From Trichoplax sp. H2 (taxonomy: Eukaryota > Placozoa > Uniplacotomia > Trichoplacea), in NCBI GenBank assembly GCA_003344405.1, contig NOWV01000124.1, positions 163,694 to 227,693 on the forward strand: a DNA stretch of 64,000 bases, written 5' to 3'. Shown here in pieces: positions 1 through 11,619 of the stretch (the first letter of the stretch is position 1; the number at the start of each line of letters is the position of its first letter). Both the position numbers and the translations under genes were made by a program. The notes under the pieces are model-generated. The model ran no database searches and was not told the DNA's origin. It saw nothing but the letters and a program-made list of their open reading frames with translations.

Positions 1-390
1 GATAATTTCCACTTGGCTAACAACCAATTTGACGTGATTTCCACTCGGCTAACAACCAATTGGACGTGAATTCTACTAAGCTAAGAACCAATGGGACTTG
101 ATTTCCACTAAACTAAGAACCAATTGGACGTAATGTCCAATATTGGCTAAGAACGAATTGGACTGGATTGCCACTAGCCGATAATGAATTTGACTGGATT
201 TCAACTTGGGTAGTAACTAATTTCTATTTGATTTCCACGTAATAAATGTCAATTCTACTTGAATTTCACTGAACCAACAATTAGAATTAATCACTTGGAC
301 GTAATTCCCAGTGAACGAAGAAATCAATTGGACTTCAATTTCAACTTGACGAAGAACTAATTGAATATACTTAATGTTTGCTCTACTTAG
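1..390. repeat. Degenerate 32-33 bp tandem array
   Basis: About eleven diverged units with the core 'ccactnggctaanaacc' followed by 'aattggacntgattt'. Clear unit starts lie near 9, 41, 73 and 106. The array runs off the left edge of the window. The small ORF on the minus strand here is a by-product of the repeat. Confidence 0.8.
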
Positions 391-1326
391 CAACGAATCT
401 TTACTTCTAGCAGACAGTAGTCCATTCACAAAGACAGTCTATGTAGGAATAATCCATTCATTCAATAAGCCACTATCCCTCTTGACGGTATGGGATCATT
501 CCAATTTGAGGAGAAATTCTTTCATCAATGACAAGCCTTGAAAGGTGAATTAGGAAGTTTTTTTTTATCAAGATGAATGGGGGCATCGACACCAAGGCAT
601 GGAGCCATTCAATGATGTCCGATAGAAATGGGAAAATGGCAGCGGTATATCCTGATCGGCTAACTCACTCGATCACCACTAGCACCCAATCTATGCCTTC
701 TTCTACGCTTGTAAAATAAATTGAAATACAATATTCAAAGAGGGAGAACTTATCTGATAGCAATCATCGACCGGCGTATCAAGGTTAATCGTTGATAAAT
801 TAATCAATCCACTATAGCCATCAGCAGTTGGTATGCAATGAGTCACGGCGAAAATTTGTTTTTGGGGGCCTTGACAGGAATGGCAGCACTACTGGACAGT
901 CTTCTCAATCCGATAGGATTTCTTGCATGGATGCTTTGGCTATTGGAAAGGCGATAAGTGATCAGAATAGCTTGTAGAAGATCAAGCAAGTTGTGCTCTA
1001 TTTGTCAACGTCGAAGCATGTTTCATTAGTCTGTCGTTGATTTTGCTTGTCAGGTTGGCATGGAGGCATTTCCTCATTAACCCTGGCAATTCCTTCACTG
1101 CCTTTGAGGCAAAACCTGTTGAAAATCCTTACCAATCCCAATTGTGCTTGAACTCTCTTGCAATAGCACAATTAAGGCAATGAGATCTCAAGGGCTCGTA
1201 TGGGCATGAGGAACTGTAGGTGTATTAAAATAAAGTAAGGATAGCCAAACAAAACGTCAATGGTCCAATCGAGGTCTTTACTATTCTCTGATCAAGTCAT
1301 TGAGAATGGAATTGGGTAAGTGAATT
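391..1326. other. Intergenic, nothing recognised
   Basis: No open frame of useful length, no splice-bounded exon with a recognisable domain and no clear repeat on either strand. Base composition is close to that of the flanking arrays, so this may be old array DNA that has decayed beyond recognition. Confidence 0.5.
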
Positions 1327-1885
1327 GCCCCTTTCCTATTCTGCCAACTAGATTGTTAATTCAGAATGGAAATTTTGCAAATCCATTCTCCATTTCCTAT
1401 TCTATTGACTGGATTGTTGATGGAGAATGGAAATCTTGCCAACCCATTCTCCATTTCCTAGTCTATCAACTAGATTGTTGATTCAGAATGGAAATTTTGC
1501 AAATTCATTCTCCATTTCCCATTCTATTAAGTGGATTGTTGACGGAGAATGGAAATCTTGCCAATCCATTCTCCATTTCTTATTCTATTGACTGGATTGT
1601 TTTATAGGGAATGGAAATTTTGCAAATTCATTCTCCAGTTTTCTATTCTATTAGTTGGATTATTGATGGAAAATGAAAATTTGACAACTCCATTTTCCAT
1701 TTCTTATTCTATTGACTGAATGGTTGATGCTGAATGAAAATTGGGCAAATCCATTCTCCAGTTTCCTATTCTATTAGCTGGATTATTGATGGAAAATTGG
1801 GCAAATCCATTCTCCATTTCGTATTCTATTGACTGAATGGAAATTGGGCAAATTCATTCTCCATTTCCTATTCCATTGACTAGAT
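1327..1885. repeat. Degenerate ~60 bp tandem array
   Basis: Nine to ten units built on 'cattctccatttcctattct' followed by a 'gactggattgttgatgga' part. Units start near 1383, 1443 and 1506. Each unit also carries a partly complementary 'gagaatggaaat', so a unit could fold on itself ('attctccattt' against 'gagaatggaaat'). Confidence 0.85.
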
Positions 1886-2089
1886 TGATGATATTGAAAT
1901 GCATCGACAAGATAGATACAACATGACTACCTACTCTAGTAGCATAAAGTCGTGGATTGACTGCTTATGGTGATGGATTATTATTCCCTGTTGAGAGTAG
2001 ATTTGCTTGCTTATGCGGGTTATTCAATGCTAATTTACAGCATAGAAATACAATCAACAACATGTGCCAAATATTCTTGATACATTTAT

Positions 2090-2530
2090 TCCCATCATCA
2101 TGCGAGTTATGGATTTAAAACGGAATTGGTGCTATAAGAGCGAGTGCCAAAAAATTGGCTCTATCCATTGGCTTCAAGGAATGAAAATTACAGACTTATC
2201 GGATTCAACCAATCTAACCGTCTATCCAAAATTTAGTCATTTTTTCATGTTAATGACTAATTTAGGTTCCCGACCGGGTATTTCAATCAAGCTAGAAAAA
2301 GATAGCCAATTGTCAACGGAGCATTGGATGTCTTGAAGGTTATGCATTTCCAATGGTGTTGTGCTAGGAGAGTTAGTGGCAAGAAATTGGCTACCCATTG
2401 GTTTCAAGGAAATAAAAATTCTAAATCCATTAGCATTGGCTAGTTGGAATGCATACAAAATTCAGCCTCTGTTTCATGCTGATGGCTGATTTAGGTTATT
2501 CCTAGAAAATGGTAGAAAATTCACCTGTAA
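2090..2530. repeat. Two-copy ~231 bp tandem repeat
   Basis: The segment around 2153 ('aattggctctatccattggc') recurs near 2384 ('aattggctacccattggt') together with its flanks, including a 'gctgatttaggtt'-like part after each copy. The copies are moderately diverged. The 90-residue plus-strand ORF and the 73-residue minus-strand ORF here show no recognisable domain and follow the repeat. Confidence 0.65.
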
Positions 2531-2715
2531 ATGTAGTCTTATTCAAAGCTGTAAAATGGTATCAAGTTGTCACAGTTCATTTTTGAAGATGGCATCGTTG
2601 GTCTCCACTCATAGGAAAAAAAAAATTGTCTCTGTCAACTCGTATCAAATCAATCAATTTCAGTCCAGGTCTATTTTCATAAGTAATACCACCGAGGTTA
2701 GCTAATCAAAAGCAA

Positions 2716-3700
2716 TTAAAGGGAGGAAAGGACGAAAGAAATTAAGAAATGTCTATTTGAAAATAAATAAATCCGATCATTCAAACTCGGTTGACTCATG
2801 TCAATTCTGTAAAATATTGCATTCATGTCCGTTTTCACAGGCAATGCCACTCCAAGTTGGCTATTAAAAGGTAGGAAATGACTGAAGAATAAAAGTGTGT
2901 CTTTCATGAATTGGGTAGTTCTAATGGAACTCCCTATTCGGTTGACTAACGTAAAATGTACAAAATTCAACCCGTGTCTGTTTCATAGGCAATGCCACTC
3001 GATGTTGGCTATTTAAAGGTAGGAAATGATTGAAAAATAAAAGTGTGTCTTTCATGAATTGGGTAGTTCTAATGGAACTCCCTATTCTGCTGACTAACGT
3101 AAAATGTACCAAATTCAACCCTTGCCTATTTTATAGGCAAGGCCATTCGATGTCGGCTATTAAAAGGTAGGAAATGACTGAAGAATAAAAGTGTGTCTTT
3201 CATGAATGGGGTGGTTCAAATAAAATTCCCTATTCTGCTGACTAAGGTAAAATGTACCAAATTCAACCCCTGCCTGTTTTATAGGCAATTTCTTTGACTG
3301 AAGAAAAAAGTATCTTTCATATTATTGTATTGGGTAGTTCCAACTCTGTTGACTAACGTAAAATGGACAAAATTCAACCTGTGTCTCTTCCATAAGCAAT
3401 GCCACTCAATGTCGGCTATTAAAAAGTCAACAGTAATTAACGGAAGGAAATGACGAAATGAATTGGATAGCTCTGGTTCTGTTGATTCATGTTCATCTAT
3501 GACATTCAATCCATATTCTCTTTGATAGGCAATGCCACCCGATATTGCCTATTAAATAGTCATTAACGATAGGAAATGACAAAACTGAATTGAATAGGCC
3601 CCAAATTTGTTAACTCATGTCAAATTTGCAAATATTCAATCCATGGCCTCTTTCAAAGGCAATGCCACTCGACATTGCTGATTAAATAGCAACGAAAGGT
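2716..3700. repeat. ~147 bp tandem array, about 6-7 units
   Basis: Units contain 'ggcaatgccactcgatgtt', 'ggctattaaaaggtaggaaa' and 'gtgtgtctttcatgaattgg'. The first of these starts near 2841, 2988 and 3136, giving 147-148 bp spacing, with a shortened unit near 3288 and more diverged units near 3395, 3527 and 3658. The minus-strand ORFs across this stretch resemble each other only because they sit in successive repeat units. Confidence 0.85.
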
Positions 3701-4683
3701 AAGAGACGTGACTCCAATATGCCTTTAGTCCAACTAAAACAAATGGCATCGTTCTCGCTCTGTTGACTTTGGACTTGAAGATGAATGGACAGTTGTATGA
3801 AAACATGCCATCGATGTTTACGGAGTAAGTACTCACTTTGAAAGAAGAAAATGGATAGTCCAGGCTTATTGATTGCATAGCTGTCTCCTTTTTTTGAACC
3901 TACTGGATAGCGAGATTTCAGTTATCATCGATGATGCGTTGATGATAAAATGAAAAAGAGACAAGACAGTTTATCGGAAGCTATTCTATAAAGGAAGAAG
4001 ATTATTGCCATCAAAAGTAATCATCCCTGCAGGTATTGCAATCAAAATCAACATATGGAATTATTGATTTAATTCCTCTTTCCACTCTGTTGCTCATTTT
4101 AAAATGAAATCCATGCAAGAGAGTGGTCGATGATATAGCATATTTCCTTGAATAAATAAGATACGCTGTGCTGTAGTCCAATAATCCATTTCTTCCCCGG
4201 ATCAATACCAACTTTTTGACAATTGCCAATCCAATACCAACATTGGCTAGAATCAATAGGGTCGCTATGGTGAATCTTATACTATGCAGAAAGGCGTTTT
4301 GTCTTTCTTTGTGTTCTTCAATGTCTCCAGGCCTTACTGCAAATGCTCTTCACTTTCATATGGATTTCCAGAATAACGTAGAAAGCCAATGGACGGCCGA
4401 TAAGTCTTGCTGTCTCTCATCTCCAAGAAGACATGTTGATGGCTTGCCTTGACAATCATGAATAATTGAATAAATCTTTGTAAGAGTCAATCAATGAAGG
4501 ATATTCCTTGCTTTCTCTTCTCCATTGATTCATTCGATGGATGAGTAGAAATTCAATAGGGGCGATTGAAAATTGCCCTTGGCTATCATTGAATACGTAT
4601 ATTTTGTAATGCTAGCATGGAAAGGCGTCGATATGAAGCCTTCCTGTAGAAATAGCCATTCGATTAATCATGACTTGTGTTTC
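3701..4683. other. Intergenic, nothing recognised
   Basis: Two overlapping ORFs of about 80 codons on opposite strands (around 4011-4452) show no domain, no signal peptide and no splice context. I see no gene or clear repeat. Confidence 0.45.
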
Positions 4684-5215
4684 GTCCTCTACAATAACTT
4701 GTATTTACTCAAATTAGACGAGATGAACATGGACATTGACTATAACCCAAAAATAAATAGAAAACATGGCGAGTTGAAAACTGGCGTCGATATTAAATAT
4801 GAACACGGCCAATGGATCAGGGATCGTCTTGCCCTTGTCTCCAATAACTTATACTCACTAAAATAGTGTAGGGGGAGATGGAAGTCGGCTATAAAATAAG
4901 CTTTATAATATACAGCTCAAAACTAGCTTAGCTATTCAATATACGCGTCTTGTAGACGCTACTCATTAAATCATGGATCACTTTTTAATTTTGTTTTCAA
5001 TAACGTCTACTCGCTGAAAGAGTGTCGGAGGAGATTGACATGGTCTATTCAAATGGATAGACAGTCTAACTGGCGCAAAGACTAACTAGAGAAATGGCCC
5101 ATGAATCATGAACAAGTCTTTCTTATAAGTCTTACCTTTTCATCTCCAATGAATTATTTGTACTGACTAAAGTACCTGTAGGACGAGATCCACATTGACA
5201 TGCATTTAGGAATAG
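4684..5215. repeat. ~153 bp degenerate tandem array, 4 units
   Basis: The core 'tctccaataacttatactca' followed by a 'gtaggnngagatgg' element recurs near 4690, 4840, 4995 and 5145. The 97-codon plus-strand ORF at 4573-4866 spans two units and is probably not a gene. Confidence 0.75.
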
Positions 5216-6928
5216 TGGATGTGATTGGCATTGGAATGGATTAGCCCACTACAGTTAGTTCTACAGAAGACTACAACAGTCTCATTTCTTGTTGCTAATG
5301 AAATATGAAGAAAGAAATTTATTCATGCCAACTTTTCATTACAATATTGCATGTCAATCACTTTCCATTGGCTAACCTGCTGGAGTAGATAGAGGACTAA
5401 TGTCCATTGATTGATATGGATAATTAATCAATGTAATCTAATCCAAGTAATCATGTTGTACGCTAATCAACTTAACCCCCCGAAATCTCCACTCTACTGT
5501 CTCCAACCAGCGTTGTTCACCATTAAGTTAAGTTAAATGTTGAATCAAATACATGGCATTGCTATCCGTTGAGTATTCATGTCGAGTACAAGACTGTATA
5601 GATGGTCCGTGAAATATGTCGTATCCTATTCTGTTAGTAGACCACACTTTGGAAATCAAGATTGCATTGCAAACTTACCACAATGTTGGGTTTTCACTCG
5701 CTGTAGCTTGTCCAACTTGCTGCTAATGGATACGATCAGTCGGTGATGACTTTGATAGACGAGCTGTACAAGGATAAAGGAGCGATATCTCAATAGATCT
5801 GTTGCAATCAAGAAAATACAAGTTAATGAAGTGAACAATTGCTAAATAGGCTCATTTGCGCTGTATCTTTATTAACTAAAATCACGGTAAAACAACAAAC
5901 AAATAGTATCCGTTTCGACGTCTTCAATAGGCCCGCAGCAAAAATAAACTAGAAAAAGATCATCGCTGTGTCGACTTGAAATCACTATCTTTCCAGAGAG
6001 ACTAGACTGCACATGCTAAGGATGGTTTATTGGGTAATTTGTGCCATTCAATCCCTTGAAGAATACGATTTTATTGAAATTGAATTACTCCATTACATGT
6101 TGTCATTTGGCGATGCCATTACTGTAGTGCATGATGGAAGAAAAGGATCAGGACATCGTCGACGCCTGCAACATTGCGAAGTATTGTTCATCGTCGAAAT
6201 GCTTGTCATGCATCACGAATTAGCCTGGTAACTACGGTCATGGAGAGTTCAACTCATGCACTATTTAAGCCAACTATGGTGTAGTGCCGCTACCTAAAAG
6301 AATACGCCATTAAAGCACAAACATGGACAGTTGAATTGATGGATTTTACTGGTATGTACAATTTATCCAGCTACGGCATAATGCCGCTACCCATATCATC
6401 ATTGGTGGCGATCCACACATGCATAGGCTAAAATCGACTTCAACAACTATAATCATCATCATCATCTACTTTAATCTCACTATATTATAGTCCATTGGAT
6501 GCCATGGCAGTTTATTGATGATTGATCAATGTCGACCAGCAATCATCGCTTAGTGCAATTCGTCTGCTGTTTTTGTCGATCACGATGGCAAGCAAACAGG
6601 CTCATAGCAGCGACGCAGTGTTGGAAAGTATCAATTTAATTCAATTAACTAATGATTTATAAATGATGTGTATAATTACATATCGATCTTTGTCAGCGGA
6701 TAACTAAAAAGAATGACCGTAAGCTTAAATCCCATTCTTGTTGACTAAAAGGACGTAGAAATTACCCATGTCGAGATTTTTCAGCATGGTGTCATGGCGA
6801 TAATTTACTAAAATGTACGTCAACTAAAGTTAGTCAAGTCGAGCATGAAAGAAAGGATCGCCAAATCGCCCCCGATTTAGCGTTGAAACGTTGGAATCGA
6901 GAAGTAATAAAACAGATTATCCACTAGT
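5216..6928. other. Intergenic, nothing recognised
   Basis: Only short ORFs without domains (for example 72 codons at 6013-6231). I could not assemble splice-bounded exons with a recognisable product, and I see no clear array. Confidence 0.45.
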
Positions 6929-7012
6929 CCTCGCCACCTTACATCAAGTTCTTCCAATATTTAGATGAAACCGTAGCTAAATATTCTCAGAACTTTATGT
7001 AAGGTGGCGGGG
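6929..7012. ncRNA. Long near-perfect hairpin, pre-miRNA-like or tiny inverted-repeat element
   Basis: The 24-nt left arm (6929-6952) pairs with 6989-7012 with one mismatch and one G-U pair when transcribed on the plus strand. A symmetric 3x3 internal loop follows, then a perfect 9-bp inner stem ('aatatttag' 6956-6964 with 'ctaaatatt' 6977-6985) and a 12-nt terminal loop. The total is about 33 bp in 84 nt, a size and shape typical of a microRNA precursor. A short inverted-repeat transposon remnant is the main alternative. I saw no second copy in the window. Strand and expression are unknown. Confidence 0.5.
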
Positions 7013-8288
7013 CTGTTGTCTACCGTAGGCTAAAGACAGACTCATTCTTGCACTTGACTACCGAATATTACCATACATACGATTCATATTCGTCTGTACA
7101 CGATCATGGTAGGCCTTTTCTGAAATCAAACATCTAATAAGCATGTTCAACTCCAATTTGATTTATTGGATCCCATTTCTTTCCCTTATTCAGGAAAAAT
7201 GGTGAAAGCGCTCTGTTGTTGGGTATTGAAGAACTATCGACGGTAGACTAAAGGCAAAGGGATTGATGATGACTATGCATTAAGTTGATAGGCATTTTCT
7301 TAAATGATTGCGTCGTTGAAAAAGGCCTTGCATGTCCTTTAGGGATGTTACTGCCGGAAATCACTGTGTTTGAAACGGACTTGTACAATAAATGATCATT
7401 GGGCGATGTTATTGGCAGTTTTAAGAGTAGAAATGATTGTTTTTTTCGCCTCTCCCCCTTTCCTCATTTTCATCATCATTTGTACTGGCACAGCGTGATG
7501 TTCTTGTTGTTTCATTTCTGTCGAAAATAAAATGATAACCTACTAGTTGATTGGATTAAACCCAATGACTGTATATACAGGCTCTCCCATGATTAGAAGG
7601 AATTTTTCCCTATTCTAGCACAGTTATGGCTACTTTGCAATCCTACACATGGATTAAAAAGAATACCCTGGCCTTGCCGCCCATGGCATGCATTCAGTTG
7701 ATGGCGATGATATTGAAGTAGTGCAGTCGATGTGGAAATGAATGGAAAATGGAATGGGGAATAAAGCATTTGCTGAGACAGAAAACAATGTTAAAATAAA
7801 AAGATTCATTCATGAATGGAAAATGGATCATGATGCAATCAAAGTGATTGTCCTGTTTGTCAAATAACAATCAAGGCAATCCATATGTGGTTATCGATCG
7901 GTGGGGAAAGACTTCTTCGCCATGGATGAGAAACGCTCCATCCACTTCATCATCGTCATGTTATTCTCCATCTTCTGACTCAATGCTCGACGCCCATGTC
8001 AACGATGATTGCATGGTATACACGTTAATTAGGCCATCCAATTGATTGATGCATTTTAATTCTATAATTCTATTAGTGATTAGTGACGGTCCAACCTAAA
8101 TCAGCGATCGATTGCGATGATGATCGTTTCCACTTGATGTACTATTGACCCTCAGCTGTGAAAAAAGGGAAAAAATAGAATGCCATCCAAAATGGAAAAT
8201 TTAACGGTACCCATCCATTGCGATGGTCTTGCCATACGCATAGTTAACGATGATGAATGCCGTTGCTTCCCCTTTCCCCCCCCCAAAA
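7013..8288. other. Intergenic, nothing recognised
   Basis: A 65-codon ORF (7848-8045) is Ser/Pro/Asn rich without a domain. A run of C followed by A at about 8276-8290 marks the end of the stretch. No convincing gene. Confidence 0.45.
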
Positions 8289-8662
8289 AAAAGTAAAAAG
8301 TAAGGAATCCAATTTCCGCCATGGATTCCATAAAGCAAGGCGTTGAATTTCGTCGTCTTATCCAAATACTGTAGCCATGTCATGACTATTTTATCATTTG
8401 CTCGCCATGTATTGAAAACAATCAAAACAATCCTATTTTAATATGATGATAAGATAGATAGAAACGATAACGATAAAAAAAGTAAAAAGTAAGGAATCCA
8501 ATTTCTGCCATGGATTCAATAAAGCAAGGCGTTGAATTTCATCGTCTTATCTAAATACTGTAGCCATGTCATGACTATTTTATCATTTGCTCGCCATGTA
8601 TTGAAAACAATCAAAACAATCCTATCTTAATATGATGATAAGATAAAGAGAAACGATAACGA
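8289..8662. repeat. Recent 187 bp tandem duplication
   Basis: Two almost identical copies begin at about 8289 and 8476. Shared landmarks are 'ggaatccaatttc', 'gccatggattc', 'gctcgccatgtattgaaaac' and 'gatagaaacgataacgat'. Only a few substitutions separate them, so this is much younger than the arrays around it. Confidence 0.9.
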
Positions 8663-9623
8663 TGCTACTACGACGTCTATCTTTCATCCACGTACCTCTT
8701 GATGGCGACTGGTTGTGTAATGACTTGGGGCTCAGAAACGTTGAAAATGGGCAAGAAATGGCTTGAGAATATGCGCTTGAGAAAATCCTTGTCCCGTGCC
8801 GGCAAGAGTATTGATTGCATCGATTGCCGCTGCAAATACCCGATATATATTCTATAGGGTATATCATTAATTTTCCCTCTATTCTACTCTACTCGACTAA
8901 CGGTATGGTAGGTCAGTAGCCGTCTTCCCACACCCTGACTCAGTCGGCTGGTGCATGCACGCCTACCGTGTCAGACCGACGTTATGTCAACAAACGACAA
9001 GACAGTACTGTACTATAAGGAAATGACTCGAGCTTGTAGAGGAGAGACGGAGATAGCGCGATTCTGCTTGGAGTACACGTGTACGCTGATCGATCAAGCG
9101 ATTTTTGTAGGGAATACTCCATCCAAATTGCCCCCCCCCTCTGTGTATAAAAGTTGTCACTGTTGACTTGAGCAAGGCTGTCAGAATAGGGTGACAATAG
9201 CTATGCACGGAGGGGAAATTGGGATGCAGTAGTCCCTACTTTTGTATAGCACAGGGAGAAGAAACGGTCGCTCACTAGATTCAAAATGGAGCATCCGGCT
9301 ATTCCGTTGGTTATTTCAATGGAAAGTCGATCTGAAACGATATCCGATACTTTGGACGATTGTCATTAAGATTAGCGACGAACTTAGCGTACTAAAAAGG
9401 GGAGAGGGGTGACTATTCTGCTGGTCATTTCTATCTGAAACGATATACAATACTGGATTTTCGATCTGGAAAGGACATGACTGCCTTTTCTACCATTGAC
9501 ATGATAATGAGCAGCTTGATTGGTTTTATACAATGTACCTGCGTATAAATAGAATGACCAGAAAAATGATTTCTCGTCCCTCTCTCTTTCTACTGTACAG
9601 TGCATTAGGCCCGTTTATAATAA
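8663..9623. other. Intergenic, nothing recognised
   Basis: Several overlapping 70-80 codon ORFs occur on both strands around 8950-9210 and 9384-9605. They overlap each other in different frames and have no domain. A poly-C run lies near 9130. Confidence 0.45.
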
Positions 9624-10500
9624 CCCCGATTACTCAGCGTAAATAGCTTCAACGATGATGGAATACTCTAGGAGTCGTTCGAGCTATTTACGCTGAGTAG
9701 CGGAGTGATCGGGGCTATAGCTTAAACGATGGATGATATAATATTCTTCAAGTCGTTCGAGCTATTTACGCTGAGTAGCGGAGTGATCGGGGTTCTAGCT
9801 TAAACGATGGATGATACAATATTCTTCAAGTCGTTCAAGCTATTTACGCTGAGTAGCTGAGCAATCGGGATTATAGCTTAATTAAGCGATGACACAATAT
9901 TCTAGCAGTCGTTCAAGCTATTTACGCTAAGTAGCTGAGCAAATGGGGGTTATTGCTTAATTAAGCGATGACACAATATTCTAGCAGTCGTTCAAGCTAT
10001 TTACGCTGAGTAGCTGAGCAATCGGGGTTATAGCTTGAACGATAGATGATACAATATTCTAGGAGTTGTTCAAGCTATTGACGCTGGCTGAGCATCTGAG
10101 TGATCGGGGTTATAGCTTGAACGATAGGTGGTGCAATATTCTAGGAGTCGTTCAAGCTATTTACGCTGAGTAGCTAAGCAGTCGGGATTATAGCTTGAAC
10201 GATAGGTGGTACAATATTCTAAGAGTCGTTCGAGCTATTTACGCTGAGTAGCTGAGCAATCAGGGCTATAGCTTAAAACGATGGATGATACAATATTCTT
10301 CAAGTCGTTCAAGCTATTTATGCTGAGTAGCTGAGCAATCGGGGTTATAGCTAGAACGATAGATGGATGATACAATATTCTAGGAGTATTTACGCTGAGT
10401 AGCTGAGTAATCGCGGTTATAAATTCAACGATGGCACAATATTCTAGGAGTCGTTAAACCTATTTACCCTGGCTGACTAGCTGAGTAATGGAGGTTATTC
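9624..10500. repeat. ~78 bp tandem array with an inverted first unit
   Basis: About eleven direct units carry 'cgttcaagctatttacgctg', 'agtagctgagcaatcggggt' and a 'gatacaatattctnnnagt' spacer. Unit starts lie near 9675, 9753, 9830 and 9908 and continue to about 10450. The leftmost element (9624-9655) is in the opposite orientation and pairs with the first direct unit (9675-9714), giving a large imperfect hairpin. The array ends about 390 bp before the dCMP deaminase start codon, so it may influence that promoter. Confidence 0.9.
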
Positions 10501-10606
10501 TGAACAGGCCTACTGTTCAGTGTACAGTATACAGTACACTACAGTACATGAAATCGACTTTGGCTCCATGGCTTCTCCTTATTTTTAAGGACGAGTGCTG
10601 TCATCG

Positions 10607-10625
10607 CTACAGTACGGTACTGTAG
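10607..10625. promoter_or_regulatory. Short perfect inverted repeat upstream of the deaminase gene
   Basis: 'ctacagta' (10607-10614), a 3-nt spacer, then its exact complement (10618-10625). It is nested in a 10505-10650 cluster of further 'gtac'-rich palindromes. It lies about 260 bp before the dCMP deaminase ATG. Function unknown; possibly protein-binding half-sites. Confidence 0.4.
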
Positions 10626-10659
10626 CACTACAGTGTAAGTACCGTACCGCCTTGCAAAA

Positions 10660-10671
10660 TTCCCGCGAAAA
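10660..10671. promoter_or_regulatory. E2F-like site upstream of dCMP deaminase
   Basis: The sequence 'ttcccgcgaaaa' contains the E2F core TTSSCGC on the plus strand and a TTTTCGCGGG reading on the minus strand. It lies about 120-130 bp before the putative 5'-UTR donor at 10791. In animals, genes for DNA precursor synthesis are commonly E2F-controlled, which fits the product. Binding is inferred from the motif only. Confidence 0.5.
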
Positions 10672-10790
10672 TGGAACCTCCACAAAGAGAATAGGCGTAC
10701 CCTAACGCCTGGCAGAGATTGTTACTGTCCATTCAAAAAATCAACTTGGCAACCTAATCCGTTCTCATCCACTTTTTCTCTCTTTCAAAG

Positions 10791-10881
10791 GTAAGGTTGG
10801 ATTGTTATGAGCAATGATTATCCTTTAGCTCAAGCAGATGAGCTATAGTCAGTGTACTTGTTCTTGTTTTCATCGGTTTAG
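10791..10881 (+). other. Probable 5'-UTR intron of the dCMP deaminase gene
   Basis: A consensus donor 'aaag/gtaagg' at 10791 and a pyrimidine-rich acceptor 'ggtttag' ending at 10881 leave six untranslated bases before the ATG at 10888. Predicted from splice signals only. Confidence 0.5.
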
Positions 10882-10887
10882 ACAACG

Positions 10888-11619
10888 ATGAATCCTACCA
10901 ACGGAGAAGAGGTCGTCAAGAAGAGAACCGATTACATCTCGTGGGAAGAATATTTCATGGCCGTTGCCTTTCTATCATCGCAACGTAGCAAGGATCCTAA
11001 TACGCAAGTTGGAGCATGTATCGTGAATCAAGAGAATAAAATTGTAGGAATAGGTTATAATGGTATGCCTAATGGTTGTAACGATGACGCACTACCTTGG
11101 GCTAGGGAAGCTTCCAATGCTTTGGATACCAAATATCCGTACGGTAGGTCGTATCATCCTCCAGTTTGTCATCGACATCATCCATGCTGTTGATGATACC
11201 ATCTATGTTGTACTCATTCATTACTTCTCCTCTCTTCAAGCTAGTTTGTCATGCGGAAATGAATGCCATCTTGAACAAGAATTCATTCGATTTGAAAGGG
11301 TGTATCATCTATGTTGCTTTATTTCCATGCAATGAATGTGCCAAGTTAATCATACAATCAGGCATTAAAGAAGTGGTCTTTGTATCCGATAAATATCATG
11401 ATACCGCTGCATCCACAGCATCCAGAAGACTACTCGATCTAGCTGGTGTAAAGTATAGGTAAGTAGCCTTCTAATGCTCTAGTGTACACATAATGACCAC
11501 TATTCAATCAATCAACAAACAACACTGACAGCAACCACTTTATTCCATTCATCATCATGCCCTTCCCTCTATGTATACGAGCGTATGAACAAAGTAGGAA
11601 TGATTTACTTCAAGAGTAA
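10888..11619 (+). CDS. DCTD: Deoxycytidylate (dCMP) deaminase, 3 exons
   Basis: Zinc enzyme that deaminates dCMP to dUMP in the cytosol, feeding thymidylate synthesis. Exon 1 is 10888-11143 and exon 2 is 11245-11458, joined by a 101-bp GT-AG intron that falls inside a codon. Joining them gives the family signature: HAE at residues 88-90 (zinc and catalytic Glu) and PCNEC at 113-117 (two zinc cysteines), plus '[12 protein letters not shown]' and 'SDKYHD' stretches typical of animal DCTD. Exon 2 ends at a consensus donor in phase 2. The only acceptor that keeps a frame nearby is at 11531, giving exon 3 at 11532-11619 and a total of 185 residues (the animal enzyme is about 178). However, an overlapping frame (stop at 11675) reads a stretch resembling the usual C-terminus, so exon 3 is uncertain. 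A 5'-UTR intron (10791-10881) is likely. Confidence 0.88.

Noticed and set aside
2716-3700. Series of similar minus-strand ORFs (MNFVHFTLVNRIGSSIRTTQ-like) that look like a small gene family
   Set aside because: The similarity follows the 147-bp repeat, which is not a multiple that keeps a long frame; frames break in each unit and no domain is present.
8951-9208. Three overlapping ~70-codon ORFs on both strands
   Set aside because: Mutually overlapping, no domain, no splice or promoter context.
9624-10500. CRISPR-like array
   Set aside because: Units of 78 bp are repeated along their entire length with no unique spacers, and the context is a eukaryotic genome.
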